Shown here: in pieces, positions 24,968-35,490 of the stretch
How positions within the stretch are numbered: the first letter of the stretch is position 1
Layout of the letters: the number at the start of each line of letters is the position of its first letter
Notes under the pieces: model-generated
Database searches by the model: none
The model's input: the letters and a program-made list of their open reading frames with translations, nothing else
What the model was told of the DNA's origin: nothing
Assembly (NCBI GenBank): GCA_038025085.1
Contig: CM076139.1
Coordinates: 46,604,807-46,668,806, forward strand
Length of the DNA stretch: 64,000 nucleotides
Direction of reading: 5' to 3'
Source: Tetragonia tetragonoides
Lineage: Eukaryota > Streptophyta > Magnoliopsida > Caryophyllales > Aizoaceae
Position numbers and translations under genes: made by a program

Positions 24968-27291
24968 TCAAGTTGGAGCATGCAGATCGCAAATGTCCAA
25001 CTTGCGAAGAAGATACTCAAATTGTTGTCTGCCTAGGGCCTTAGTAAGAATATCTGCTAGTTGTTCAGTGGTTCGAACATAGGAAGTAGCAATATGTCCA
25101 GCTTGGACCTCATCTCGAATGAAATGACAATCCACTTCAATATGTTTAGTCCTCTCATGAAAAACAGGATTAGCACCAATATGAATAGCAGCTTGACTAT
25201 CACAATAAAGCTGCATACGGCGAGTATGACTGACCCCTAAATCACGCAAAATTTGCTTTAACCACTTAAGTTCACAACAAGTAGTAGCCATAGAGCGATA
25301 TTCCGCTTCAGCAGAGGAACGAGAAACGGTATGTTGCTTCTTAGTCTTCCAAGAAATAGGAGATGTACCAAGCTGGATAAAATATCCAGTGAGAGAACGA
25401 CGAGTAATAGGACAACTCGCCCAATCAGAGTCACAATAAGCAGTTAACTGCAAGTCACAAGTAGAGTTGAGAAATATCCCCTGACCTGGATTCCCTTTCA
25501 AGTAACGAACCACATGTAAAGCCGCCTCCCAATGCTGAACTCGCGGGCATTGCATAAATTGTGCAAGAATATGCACACAATATGATAATTCAGGATGAGT
25601 AATCACCAAATAAATCAACCGACCAACCAAACGACGATATTTTTCTGGATCGTCAAATACTGGACCATGAGCAAGCGCTAACTGATGATTTTGTTCCAAT
25701 GGAAAGGTCGCGGGTTTAGAGCCCAATAAGCCAGCTTCAGAAATAATATCTAGAGCATATTTTCGTTGACACAAAAACATACCTTCGGAATTATGAGCAA
25801 CTTCAATGCCCAAAAAATATTTTAGAATACCCAGATCCTTCATGTGAAAACAAGAACTGAGATGCTTCTTAAAATTAGAAATAGCGGTATGACTACTTCC
25901 AGTTATGATCAGGTCATCGACATAAACAAGAACATTCAAGCTCACACCATTCTTTCGATAAGTAAACAAGGAGTAGTCAGAGTAAGATTGAGCAAACCCA
26001 CATGCTTTCAAGGCTGAAGAGAGCTTCGAAAACCAACAACGAGGAGCTTGTCTTAAGCCATATAGAGACTTGCGCAGACGACATACCTTTCCAGAAGAGG
26101 AAGACGAAAAACCAGGAGGAAGTTTCATATAAACCTCTTCCTGTAAATCACCATGAAGAAATGCATTATGGACATCCATTTGATGAACTTCCCATTGACG
26201 AGCAACAACTACTGCTAAAAATGTATGAACAGTAGTCATCTTGGCAACTGGAGCAAAAGTCTCATTGTAATCAATACCCTCACGTTGATTATTGCCAAAT
26301 ATCACCAAACGTGCTTTGTGACGCTCAATAGTTCCATCTGAGTTATACTTAGTACGATAAACCCACTTGCAACCCAAGGCCTTTTTACCGGGTGGCAAGG
26401 TTTCCAAAGTCCATGTACCATTCTGCTCAAGAGCATCAATCTCCTTTTTCATGGCATCCTTCCAATGAGTATGACGAATTGCTTCAGAATAATTTGTTGG
26501 TTCAACACCTGCAGTAATAGCCGCTAGAAATTTCTGGTGATGAATACTAAATTTATTGCAGTTTACATAATTAGCTATGGGATAGATACAAGTACCTGAT
26601 GAACCAACTGGATTGTGTGAACTTGAGGTCGAGGGGGGGTCTATGCAACGAGTCGTGTGAGAAACAAATCCTTTGAGATGAACCGAAGGTTTCTTGTTAC
26701 GATGACCACGTCCAAGAAGGCCACTCTGAGAAGGCGTACCACGCCCACCATCACAGTTACTATCGTTATTATTCGCAGTCGGAGTGAGTGGTAATGGAGT
26801 CGTGTGTTCAACTTGCATATTAGAACCATCAACTACAGCGGATTCATCGTTCACCACAACAATATCACTTGACGTGGGAGTCACAACACTAGTAGGAATG
26901 TCACTACCACTCCCCCTGTCATCTGTACGGGGTTGCTGTATATCGGAGGCAAGCGGCGTTGCCGTGGTAGTAGGTTCCCAAAAAACATCGGGAACAAACA
27001 GATCATCCTCAACAATACTAGAAGGTACTGTTTCCACTGCTAATATTTCATTTGAATAAGGAAACTTATTTTCACAAAATACAACATCACGTGAAACAAA
27101 TAACTCTCCACTTTCCAAGTCATAAAGCCTCCAATCTTTTTTTCCAAAGGGATACCCAACAAACATACACTTTCTGCTACGTGTACCAAATTTATCTCTG
27201 TCTCTTCGCTTTTGAAATGCATAACATAAACTCCCAAAAACTCGTATTACTTTGTAATCAGGTTGTTTCCCTAAAAGGACTTCATATGGAG
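24968..27291 (-). pseudogene. copia polyprotein 3' part: end of integrase, reverse transcriptase, RNase H
   Basis: The frame is open from about 27291 to the stop at 24968. It begins in the C-terminal part of integrase (MFVGYPFGKKDW at 27166), then reverse transcriptase (KWVYRTKYNSDG; catalytic VYVDDLIITG near 25910) and RNase H (YCDSDWASCP, SSAEAEYRSM, HERTKHIEVDCHF). It ends with the family-typical tail TTEQLADILTKAL. All catalytic motifs look intact. In an active element this would be continuous with the upstream gag-pro-int frame; here a small indel near 27290 puts it out of frame. Transposon gene, not a host gene. Confidence 0.9.
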
Positions 27292-27293
27292 TT

Positions 27294-29471
27294 TTACTTA
27301 AGCATAGCGGTAGGGGTGCGATTAATCAAATATCCAGCAGTCAAGACACATTCCCCCCAAAAAGTAATCGGGATTTGAGCCGGAAAACGCAAGGCACGAG
27401 CGACATTCAGAATATGTCGATGCTTGCGTTCCACTCTCCCATTCTGTTGCGGAGTATCATTACAGGAAGTTTGAAAAATAATTCCATTCTCATCAAAATA
27501 ATTTTTCAAACACTTAAACTCCGTTCCATTATCAGATCGAACCACCTTCACATTCCTATTAAATTGAGTACGAACCATAACACAAAATTTCTTAAATGTT
27601 TTGGCTACCTCACTTTTCTCGGCCAAAATATAAATCCAAACAGCACGTGAGTAGTCATCCACAATAGTCAAAAAATAGGAACCCTCACAAGAAGATGTAA
27701 CCCGATATGCGCCCCATAAATCACAGTGAATTAATGAAAAAATATCATCTGCTTTATTGATACTACTAGGGAATACACTACGAGTTTGTTTTGCACGAAA
27801 ACATACATCACAAGGAGCAGAATTATTTTCTTGACTACTACTATCAGTGCTAACACCTGGTAAAAACTTAATAACATTTTTTGAAGGATGTCCCAACCTA
27901 ATATGCCGTAAATTGCTAGTCTCCACTTTGATGGCTCTGCAAGATCGAATAGATGAGCTCGGTTTGAAGACATAGACCCCATTCCGTCGTTCACACGCCC
28001 CAATCAGGTTCATCAAAGTGGAGTCCTGTATCACACATAGTTTATTAGTAAGAACAACAACACATTCAAATTCATCAATTAATTGGGAGAGAGAAATCAA
28101 GTTGCAACTCAAATCAGGGACATAAAGCACATTATTTATTGTCAAACAATCATTCAAAATTGCAGTCCCTTCTTTAATTGCTATTGTTTGAGAGCCATTA
28201 GGAAGTCCAACTGGGCATGAAGGAATGTCATGTAAGTTCGACAAATAATCGAGACGTCCTGTCATATGATGAGATGCGCCCGTATCTAGCAACCAAAAAT
28301 TATCACAGGTCTTACCACTTTGTTGTTCAGTAGAAGGTGTCTGTTTGTTTTGTATGTGCAAAGCATTTAGCAGGGTTGTCCATACTTCCTCGGAGGGCAA
28401 AGGAATGGCTGGTTTGTCACTTGAGTTGCTATGGGCCTGACCACGTCCACCTTGAGTTGCATTGGCGCGGACCGAGCCTCCTCTCCCCCTGCCCCTGCTG
28501 CTGCGCCCACCTCTGCCAGTAGAGCTGTTGGATTCATGCCTTGCAGGACCAAGAAAACCAGTACCTCCGCGGTCTCGTGCAAGAAGCTCGGCAAGAGTAG
28601 GACGAGGCCTATCTCCCCACCATTCTGGATACCCATGAACAGCAAAACATCCCTGGTAATCATGTCCTTTGAAGTGGCAAGCAGGGCACTCCAATTTAGA
28701 GTTGTCAGAACGCATCTCACTTGATCCAAAGCGGGTAACACGAGCAGCAAAACTAACGGCATCACCACGATCATCTTGTTGTTTGGTGACATTCCGAAGC
28801 CGCTCTTCTCTAATAATCATAGAATAAGCAAGTGCAATATTGGGAAGAGGATCCATAGCAAGGACATGAGACTTGATAGTTCGAAAACCATCGTCATCCA
28901 AGCCCATGACGAACTGGTGGACACGATCACTATCTTGTCGCTTGACAAGCCCAGCCGTAATATTACACTTACAACCTGAGCATGTACAAATAGGTATGCG
29001 TTCATAATTACTTAATTCATCCCATAATTTCTTCAATTTTCCAAAGTAGCTTACCACAGGTTGTCCTCCTTGTTTACACAAGGTAATGTCTTCCTTCAAT
29101 TGCTGAATTCGTGGCCCATTGGCGACCGAAAAATGTTGTTGTAGGTCATCCCACAAATCCTTTGCCACTTCAACATAAGTAATCTGAGATCTAAGAACTG
29201 GTTCGATGGTATTAAATATCCAAGACACCACCATTGAATTGATCATCCACCAGTCGTCGATTTCAGTAGATGAATTAGAGGGTCGTTTAACGGTACCATC
29301 TACAAATCCAAATTTCCGTTTGGCCCGAAGTGCTGTCCTCATGGCCATAGACCACTCATCATAGTTCTCCCCTTTGAGTTGAACATGAGTTATTAAGGAT
29401 CCTGGATTATCTCCAGACATAAGAGTATATGGACCAGTGGTCGGGTCCTTTTTCTTCTCCTCGTCGGGCAT
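27294..29471 (-). pseudogene. copia polyprotein 5' part: gag, protease, integrase core
   Basis: 725 residues. Gag starts at the ATG at 29471 and includes the DNPGSLITHVQLKGENYDEW region (copia gag family). A CCHC-type knuckle follows (CPACHFKGHDYQGC, near 28690-28650), then protease (LLDTGASHHMTG), a GAG-pre-integrase segment (LRHIRLGHPS) and the integrase core, with D in IHCDLWG, D in VRSDNGTEF and E in PQQNGRVERKH. The frame ends at a TAA at 27294, just after RTPTAMLK, because of the indel that separates it from the 3' part. Gag through the integrase catalytic core is intact. Confidence 0.9.
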
Positions 29472-29559
29472 AGCAGCAGGCTATAAATTTGCCAGTGGGT
29501 AGTGAGGAGGAAGATGAACTTATGAAAAAAAAAAATATTGCCCTAGGGCTCTGATACCA

Positions 29560-29730
29560 TGTTACATTTAGAAGGTAGAATATGTTCTGTATATTCATTC
29601 AATAATCTGCGTACAATATATATATACACACATAGCTTGAGCCTTAAGCACAAGAGTCCTATTCCTAATATAACTCATATACACAGAGTATATTTACCAA
29701 AATAAATACATATCACAATATATGCTAATA
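29560..29730 (-). repeat. 5' LTR of the minus-strand copia element
   Basis: 171-bp copy adjoining the primer-binding site at 29548-29559; one base different from the 3' LTR. Confidence 0.93.
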
Positions 29731-29735
29731 CCGTT

Positions 29736-30887
29736 TTATAAAGATTATTTAAAGTTGTGTAGTTTCGACTTTTCATTTTATAGATGAATAATAATTATTA
29801 TTATTTTTACTACGTACAAATTACAGGATAGAAATTGATGGATAGAGAAGATAGAGGACTCCATACTCTAAATGAAGAGGATTGAACAATCATAAAAGCA
29901 TTGGATTAATATACTTGCTTGATATATAATGATCTTATGGAGATTCGTACTCATATATTAACCACAATGGTAAATTGTGGGAATGGGTTAGTTATATCAA
30001 CATCGTTCAATGACGACTCCTCATAGGATCATAACTTAAATTTGTCGCAAATTCTATCATCATACACACAAATAAGAAAAAAAAGATTGACTAAGTGATT
30101 GGTTCTATGTGGACTAAGTGACTAACACGTTAATAGCTTACTCTTTTATAACCCAATTCCAACGTCCACAGACCATGTTTGCTATTCTATTCTTTTAGCC
30201 TTCTTTTCTTTTTTCTGTAGGCACCCAATTTATTTTGTCATTGGTTCACCAAGAACTTTATTTAGCACTTGATATCAGTGGATTCTAGGTTCATATCCTT
30301 CTATTCCTCCATGTGTCCGTGTGTATAAATGTAGTATACAAACAATAATTATAAAAACTGGAAATGTACAAAGAGAGATAATAATAAACTCAAACACCAA
30401 AGCTAATGAAATACGAGTAATATGAGTACATTAACATGAATCCGTACATTTTTTTCAAGAATTTCGATGAGGTATGTCACATTAGGAAAACAAAATTATT
30501 AATATAACAAAAGAAAATAAAAAGATTCGGATAATGAGATGAGAGTTTGAATTGTGATAAAATAGCTAGAGTTTATTGGCGTTACAACTTGATTTTCTAA
30601 TATTTTGTTGTTGTCCTATTGGCTGACCTAGATGATGAGAAAGAGTAATAAAAAATATAACATTAGTTGTTGGACTTTCAATCATTAGTTTAAGCTTTTG
30701 AACCTTATTTCAGAGGATTGCTTTTCCAATTTTCATAATGTACAAAATTCACAATCCTTTTAGTATATTAGCCTCATTATCGTGATCATAGGTTAACATT
30801 AATAATTTAGCATATAATTATGCTAGCTAGCTACGTGTATAGGACGAGAATTCTCAATTTTTTTTACATCTATTATTAATAATTAGA
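29736..30887. other. AT-rich repeat-derived DNA
   Basis: Continues the sequence interrupted by the copia insertion. Contains another degraded TTTTTTTCAAGAATTTCGA-type Helitron-family piece near 30450. No gene seen. Confidence 0.35.
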
Positions 30888-31495
30888 ATATGTATAGTAA
30901 AATACTGGTAATATTTATAATTATTTGATAAGCCAAGGATTAAAGTTTGATTACGGTTCAATTCATCAAAGTGCGTGTGTGTTAATTATTGATGAGAATG
31001 AGGCAACCGCTTTTAGTATGGATTGGAACACAAATTAACATTTAGCTGAAACTTCATATTTTACACTTGGAATATAAGATAGATATATATACTTAACTTC
31101 TCACGCAAAATTATAGTTAGTTTTTATTTATTGAATTATATCCATTACATTATTAAAAAGATAGAATTACTTTTGGAAGTCGCAAGTTAACTTATCACTT
31201 GATAATCATATTTGCAATTCATCAAACATGGATATGTATAGTAAAATAGTGGTAATATTTATAATTATTTGATAATTCAAAGATTAAAGTTCGATTATAG
31301 TTCAATTCATCAAAGTCCGTGTATATTAATGATTGATGAGAATGAGGCAACCGCTTTTAGTATTGATTGAAACACAAAATTGACATTTAGCTAAAACTTC
31401 ATATTTTACACTTCGAATATAAGATAGATATATATACTTAAGTTTTCACACAAAATTAGTTTTTATTTATTGAATTATATCAATCAAGCTATTAA
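30888..31495. repeat. direct duplication of about 344 bp (one full and one partial unit)
   Basis: Unit 1 starts at 30888 and unit 2 at 31232, both with ATATGTATAGTAAAATA. They then run in parallel through GATGAGAATGAGGCAACCGC and TTCATATTTTACACTT, with scattered substitutions and small indels. The second unit leads directly into the Helitron-like 3' end. Confidence 0.8.
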
Positions 31496-31497
31496 CA

Positions 31498-31532
31498 TGC
31501 AACCTGGGCATCGCCGGACTTTACAAACTAGT
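31498..31532 (+). mobile_element. Helitron-like 3' terminus
   Basis: CTGGGCATCGCCGGAC can form a short GC hairpin and is followed by TTTACAAACTAGT with T next. CTAGT followed by T fits the Helitron CTRRT end inserted at an A-T site. The matching 5' end is uncertain; one of the TC-starting ends at 20.4-20.9 kb is a candidate. Confidence 0.45.
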
Positions 31533-31610
31533 TATTTTTAATTTAAGGAAGAAAAAGTACAAGTTGATAGTTTGAATTTTGGTGATACCTTATACGGAAA
31601 AGCTATCATG

Positions 31611-32565
31611 TACCTTTTAAAGCACATGTTAAAGACTAATAAATGCTACAATTAACAATATATTAGTAATTAAATCTATTGTAATATTTATTCTATTCAC
31701 ACTTGTTATTTTCTCATTCCAACCCTACCCTCCCCTTTACTAATGCCTTTCATATGTCATTTCCATTACCCTGATTCATTTTACTCCGTTGAATTGCTAC
31801 CCTTCCCCCTCTCTCTCTCCTCCGAACCACCATCGTCACACAACCATTGAGTACCCTCCTTTCCCATCTTTCTTTCTACTCTGAACTACCATCATCACGT
31901 TTGTTTTTCAACTCATTCTCTCAAATCTATTTTTCTCACTCTCCCTCTCCTCCCACCCATATTTTTGTCTCTCTCTTATACGGTGATCGATTTGTGGGGA
32001 TTCCGAAGTCATAGTTCGATAGGAGGAGTGAAATTGCGGAGTTAAGGGGGTGTATTTTGGCGTCGAAACGGTTGGGGTTTTGTGGTGGTGTGGGTTAGGG
32101 AGGTTGTTTGAGTTTGGGGTTTCATTTTTTGGGTATGAATAGTTGATGATGTTGAGTTTGGTGGTTTAGGGCTAGTTCACAACTTCTTTTTTTTATTTTT
32201 TATTTTATTTTTTAAATTGGAATCTAGGGTTCATCCTTGACCATTCTTTTTCGGGTTTTTAAAATTGCTGCATGCGTCACCGTAAGAGGTAAATGGGATG
32301 GAAGCTGTAATGGTAGATGGCTGGTTGAGCATTGATTTTTTTTTTTTTTCTTCTGGAAAATATGAAATTGAAATTTTTTTTGTTTTCGTTGAAAGGAAGA
32401 AGATGAAGGAAAGGGTAATTCTGTAAAATCACAAAATGGCAGCAAATGCGTTTTCGCAATTTTCATGTTGAAAAGGGAATTATGCTTCTAAAGTTAATAC
32501 ATATTCCTTTAATAAATGTTATTAATCCTGTGTCCAAGGGCACAGGTTAGCCAAACCCTACCTTA
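31611..32565. mobile_element. possible MITE/Mutator-like unit with GCTA..TGTGCC-type ends
   Basis: The left end (GCTATCATGTACCTTTTAAA) and the inverted right end (GCTAACCTGTGCCCTTGGAC) are similar but degraded. Between them are pyrimidine-rich then G-rich stretches (31800-32200) resembling a gene leader. No recognised protein and no clear target duplication. Confidence 0.3.
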
Positions 32566-32966
32566 TATATTTACTTTTTTTCATTGAAAGATGGTGAATG
32601 TGATGCTTAATTAAGAGCACCCACACTTTTCTCTCCCTAATCCCACAAATTTCTCTCTCTAATCCACCCACAATTTTCTCTCTCTAACTTGTTTATTTCT
32701 CTCTCGCCCACAAATTTCTCTGATCTCTCCACCCCATGAAGAATGTAAACTTTTGTGCATTGTATAGACTTGCCCAAACTATCTTTAACCACCTATCATT
32801 GGTTGACTGATTAAGCGACCTAAAATGACATTTGGGTAGCAATTTTATGGATATTATTTACAATATCAGTAAATCAATATCCAATTATCTACCACTATTC
32901 GATTGGTTCGAACAAATTTGGGAAAAGAAATCATAATCCAGTTGTTCCCCCTAACCTAACAACATA

Positions 32967-34075
32967 CTCCCTCCGTCCCTATATTTTCTTCTCACTTTTC
33001 ATTTTGAGCAGTCCCTATATATTCTTCTCATTACCTAAAATAGTAACTTTTCTAGTGTTAAATCCCTATACTACCCCTCACTTACTCATCAAACCACCCC
33101 ATTTAATCACCTAAATTATTAGCCCAATTATTTACCCACCCATTTAATTTACCCAAATCAGAACCCCCTATTAGTCTAACCCTAAGGATTACCTCTTATT
33201 CATCTGCCTCAACACCATCTCATCATCTCTCTCATCCATCTCCCCCATCGTCCTTATTCATCATTATCACCATTAACAAAAGCTTCACCACTAGAAATTT
33301 CGAGCTCCTCTCTCTCAAACCAAGACTCCTTTCTCTCCTCCGTCACCATCTGCGTTTTCTTTGTCTCTATCTTCCCATCACAGATCGAAGCAAAAATAAC
33401 TCTCTACTCACGGTTTTGGTTGTGTCGATGATTGTGATTCCGATTGGAGGCTATGGGCATCTGAAGTGCCTGATTTTGAATCATCCATTGAATCTCCTTT
33501 GTTTTCCAGTAAAGAACCTTAACCATGGTGGAAACTCGTCGTAGCTCATCTTCTTATAAACGTCCTCTTGATTCTCCTATCCCATCTTCAAAACCCCCAA
33601 GGTTTGTTGGTTTTTTTTTCTTTCCAATTTTCCCAAATTTTTTAGGGTTTTTGCTGTTTTTGTTTTTCTAGGGATTAATTTGATTTGATTGAATTTGTTT
33701 TTATTTTTAATTTTTTGGGAATCTGAAGCTTCATCATCGACAGAGGCTAACTCAGATTCACAACAACAACAACAGCCAGTTGAAGGTGTGGCTAATCCAT
33801 TGGGCTCTGAATCTAGGGACTAATTAATTTCCATTTTTGGTAGTTTTTGGTTTCTTTTTTGTGTTTTGTAGTAGCTGAGAAGAATTTTCCATATCTTTAT
33901 CTCGCCCTTCTTCAGTTTAATTGGGTTAACAGAACCATGAGCTTGTGGTCCCAGATTTTTACCTCTCTCTTAACTCATTAAATCAGGGGCAAAGTTGACA
34001 AAAATTGGCTACTTTCACCTTTTCTTAATTTGCGTGCCTTTTGGTCATGAGAAGAAAATATTGGGACGGAAGGAG
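32967..34075. mobile_element. large Stowaway-like element carrying gene-derived sequence
   Basis: The ends CTCCCTCCGTCCCTATATTT and, inverted at the right, CTCCTTCCGTCCCAATATTT agree over about 28 bp with two mismatches, and both sides are flanked by TA (32965-32966, 34076-34077). These are Stowaway/mariner ends. At 1109 bp it is several times longer than a usual Stowaway MITE. The interior looks like the 5' part of a plant gene (leader, ATG exon, intron, second exon piece) rather than a transposase. Confidence 0.7.
33525..33823 (+). pseudogene. captured N-terminal fragment resembling an AAA-type ATPase gene
   Basis: The ATG at 33525 opens MVETRRSSSSYKRPLDSPIP and ends at a GT donor after 33601. 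A T-rich intron-like stretch follows, and 33725-33823 then reads ASSSTEANSDSQQQQQPVEG before a TAA. The MVETRRSSSxxKR start is characteristic of a plant family of large AAA-ATPases, whose N-terminus is Ser-rich. About 250 bp of leader-like sequence precedes the ATG. I cannot join the two parts in frame with a good acceptor, and no ATPase domain follows, so it is a non-functional fragment lying wholly inside the Stowaway-like ends. Family call rests on the short N-terminus only. Confidence 0.5.
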
Positions 34076-35204
34076 TATTAAATTGTGTGTAATGGAATAT
34101 AGGGAAGTCCTTTATCTAACTATTTGCTAGTTGCTACATCAAGAATGGGCGAAGAAAGCCCCACCAATTGAACCTTAATGAAAAGAAGAATAGGAAGGTG
34201 GTTAAAGATGATTAAGGAGGAGAACAATCAGTTTTCTCCGGAAATCATCCGTGCTTAATCACCATCTTTTAATAATTTAAGCACTATGTTTCTATTTTCT
34301 TTGTATAAACCACCATTTCCCCACCAATATTTTTTGTACATAGTGTCAATTAAATGCACATATTTATCATGACGCTTTATAATATAGTTTTTCAAATTGG
34401 ATAACAAATTTTCAACTGATTGCGAGCTCAATCTTTACTTGAATCTATTGGATAACACCTTGCTTTGAGGTTGAAAAATAAAAAACAGAATATAATGGAG
34501 AATCGATAATATCTTTGTTGAAAGTTGTCTCAAGAATAAGCCAAGTGACCTCTATTTATATAAAGAACCTTCCTTGTTGGACTTGTGTTACGGGCTTGTT
34601 AATGTGCTTTGTAATATTAGCCCACATTCAATTATTTAAAATCACCTTGGACTTTCTAAATGTTGAATTCGTTTTAGTGTAGCTGAAGGTCAATAAAGTC
34701 CAATCTAAAAGCTAGTTATAGCTATGCAAGACCTGCCCTATACCCAAAGCCAGCTAAAAACTTTTAAGTTCCCAATAAATGGTTGCAAAACCTACCATTG
34801 AAATCTGAATTTCAATTTGATTTGCAATGTGCCTCTATTTAGGGTCCTTCGAGTGTAGTTAGAGACACTGATGAGAGAAAAAGAGGAGAGTGAAGATGAA
34901 TAAACAGCTTGAGGACGAACGAGAATGCCAGAGCATTGTAGCAATTTTTTTTAGGGTTAAAGAATTTTGATTTTATTATGAGAATGCCACGGCACGCTGG
35001 TACAATATCTCAACCCTTGATTTAATGATCGCGACGGTTGAGGCTTTAAGTTCTTATTGTTCGCATATACAAAAGGGTTTTACAATGCTAGTCTTAAAAG
35101 TCTTGTATTATGAGAGTTTTGAGATAAGAGTCTTAAAGCCAATAGGGTGCGGAGCTAAAAGTGGAGTTTTAAAAGGAGTTTTGAATCTTCAAGGTTCTCT
35201 TTAA
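34076..35204. other. intergenic DNA, no gene
   Basis: AT-rich, no recognised motif. From about 35060, TCTTAAAAGTC-type words recur on both sides of the MITE at 35205-35490, suggesting that MITE sits inside an older repeat. Confidence 0.35.
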
Positions 35205-35490
35205 GAGCATCTCTAATGCAAGGTTTATGGGGAGGTTTATGAGGTGATAAACCCTTCCAAAAAACCTCTATCATAATGACAAACCTATAAACCTCCTTTT
35301 TTTTTTACAAATCACTTTGTCTAGATGAATCAGGTTTGTGGCATAATCTTTTTCTAGATTGGGTCTTTCACTTTAAGGTTTTTCGAGGTTTATACCATTG
35401 GGAGGGAAGGGTTAAGAAAAGAGGATTTTCGCACTGATGATGTAGCACGACACAAAACTCACTTAGAGTTTTGTAGCATTAGAGATGCTC
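35205..35490. mobile_element. Tourist-like MITE with perfect 15-bp inverted ends
   Basis: Ends GAGCATCTCTAATGC and GCATTAGAGATGCTC are exact inverted copies, and TAA flanks both sides (35202-35204, 35491-35493). A TAA duplication fits the PIF/Harbinger class. A relative lies at 46128-46403. Confidence 0.75.

Larger units (their letters stand above)
24790..29730 (-). mobile_element. nearly intact Ty1/copia LTR retrotransposon
   Basis: A 4.94-kb element on the minus strand. The 171-bp LTRs differ at one position (24796 versus 29566), and a 5-bp target duplication CCGTT lies outside both ends (24785-24789, 29731-29735). The primer-binding site TGGTATCAGAGC (29559-29548, minus strand) is complementary to the initiator tRNA-Met 3' end. 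A polypurine tract (AACTTGAGGAGGAG) lies just inside the 3' LTR, at about 24961-24974. The order gag, protease, integrase, reverse transcriptase, RNase H defines copia. One frameshift near 27290 splits the polyprotein. One LTR difference in 171 bp implies a recent insertion. Confidence 0.95.

Noticed and set aside
24790..29730. Endogenous retrovirus or pararetrovirus
   Set aside because: Integrase precedes reverse transcriptase (copia order), LTRs are short and there is no envelope- or movement-protein frame.
33525..33823. Small functional host gene
   Set aside because: The two parts do not join in frame with a good acceptor, the frame stops soon after, and the whole segment sits between Stowaway-type ends.
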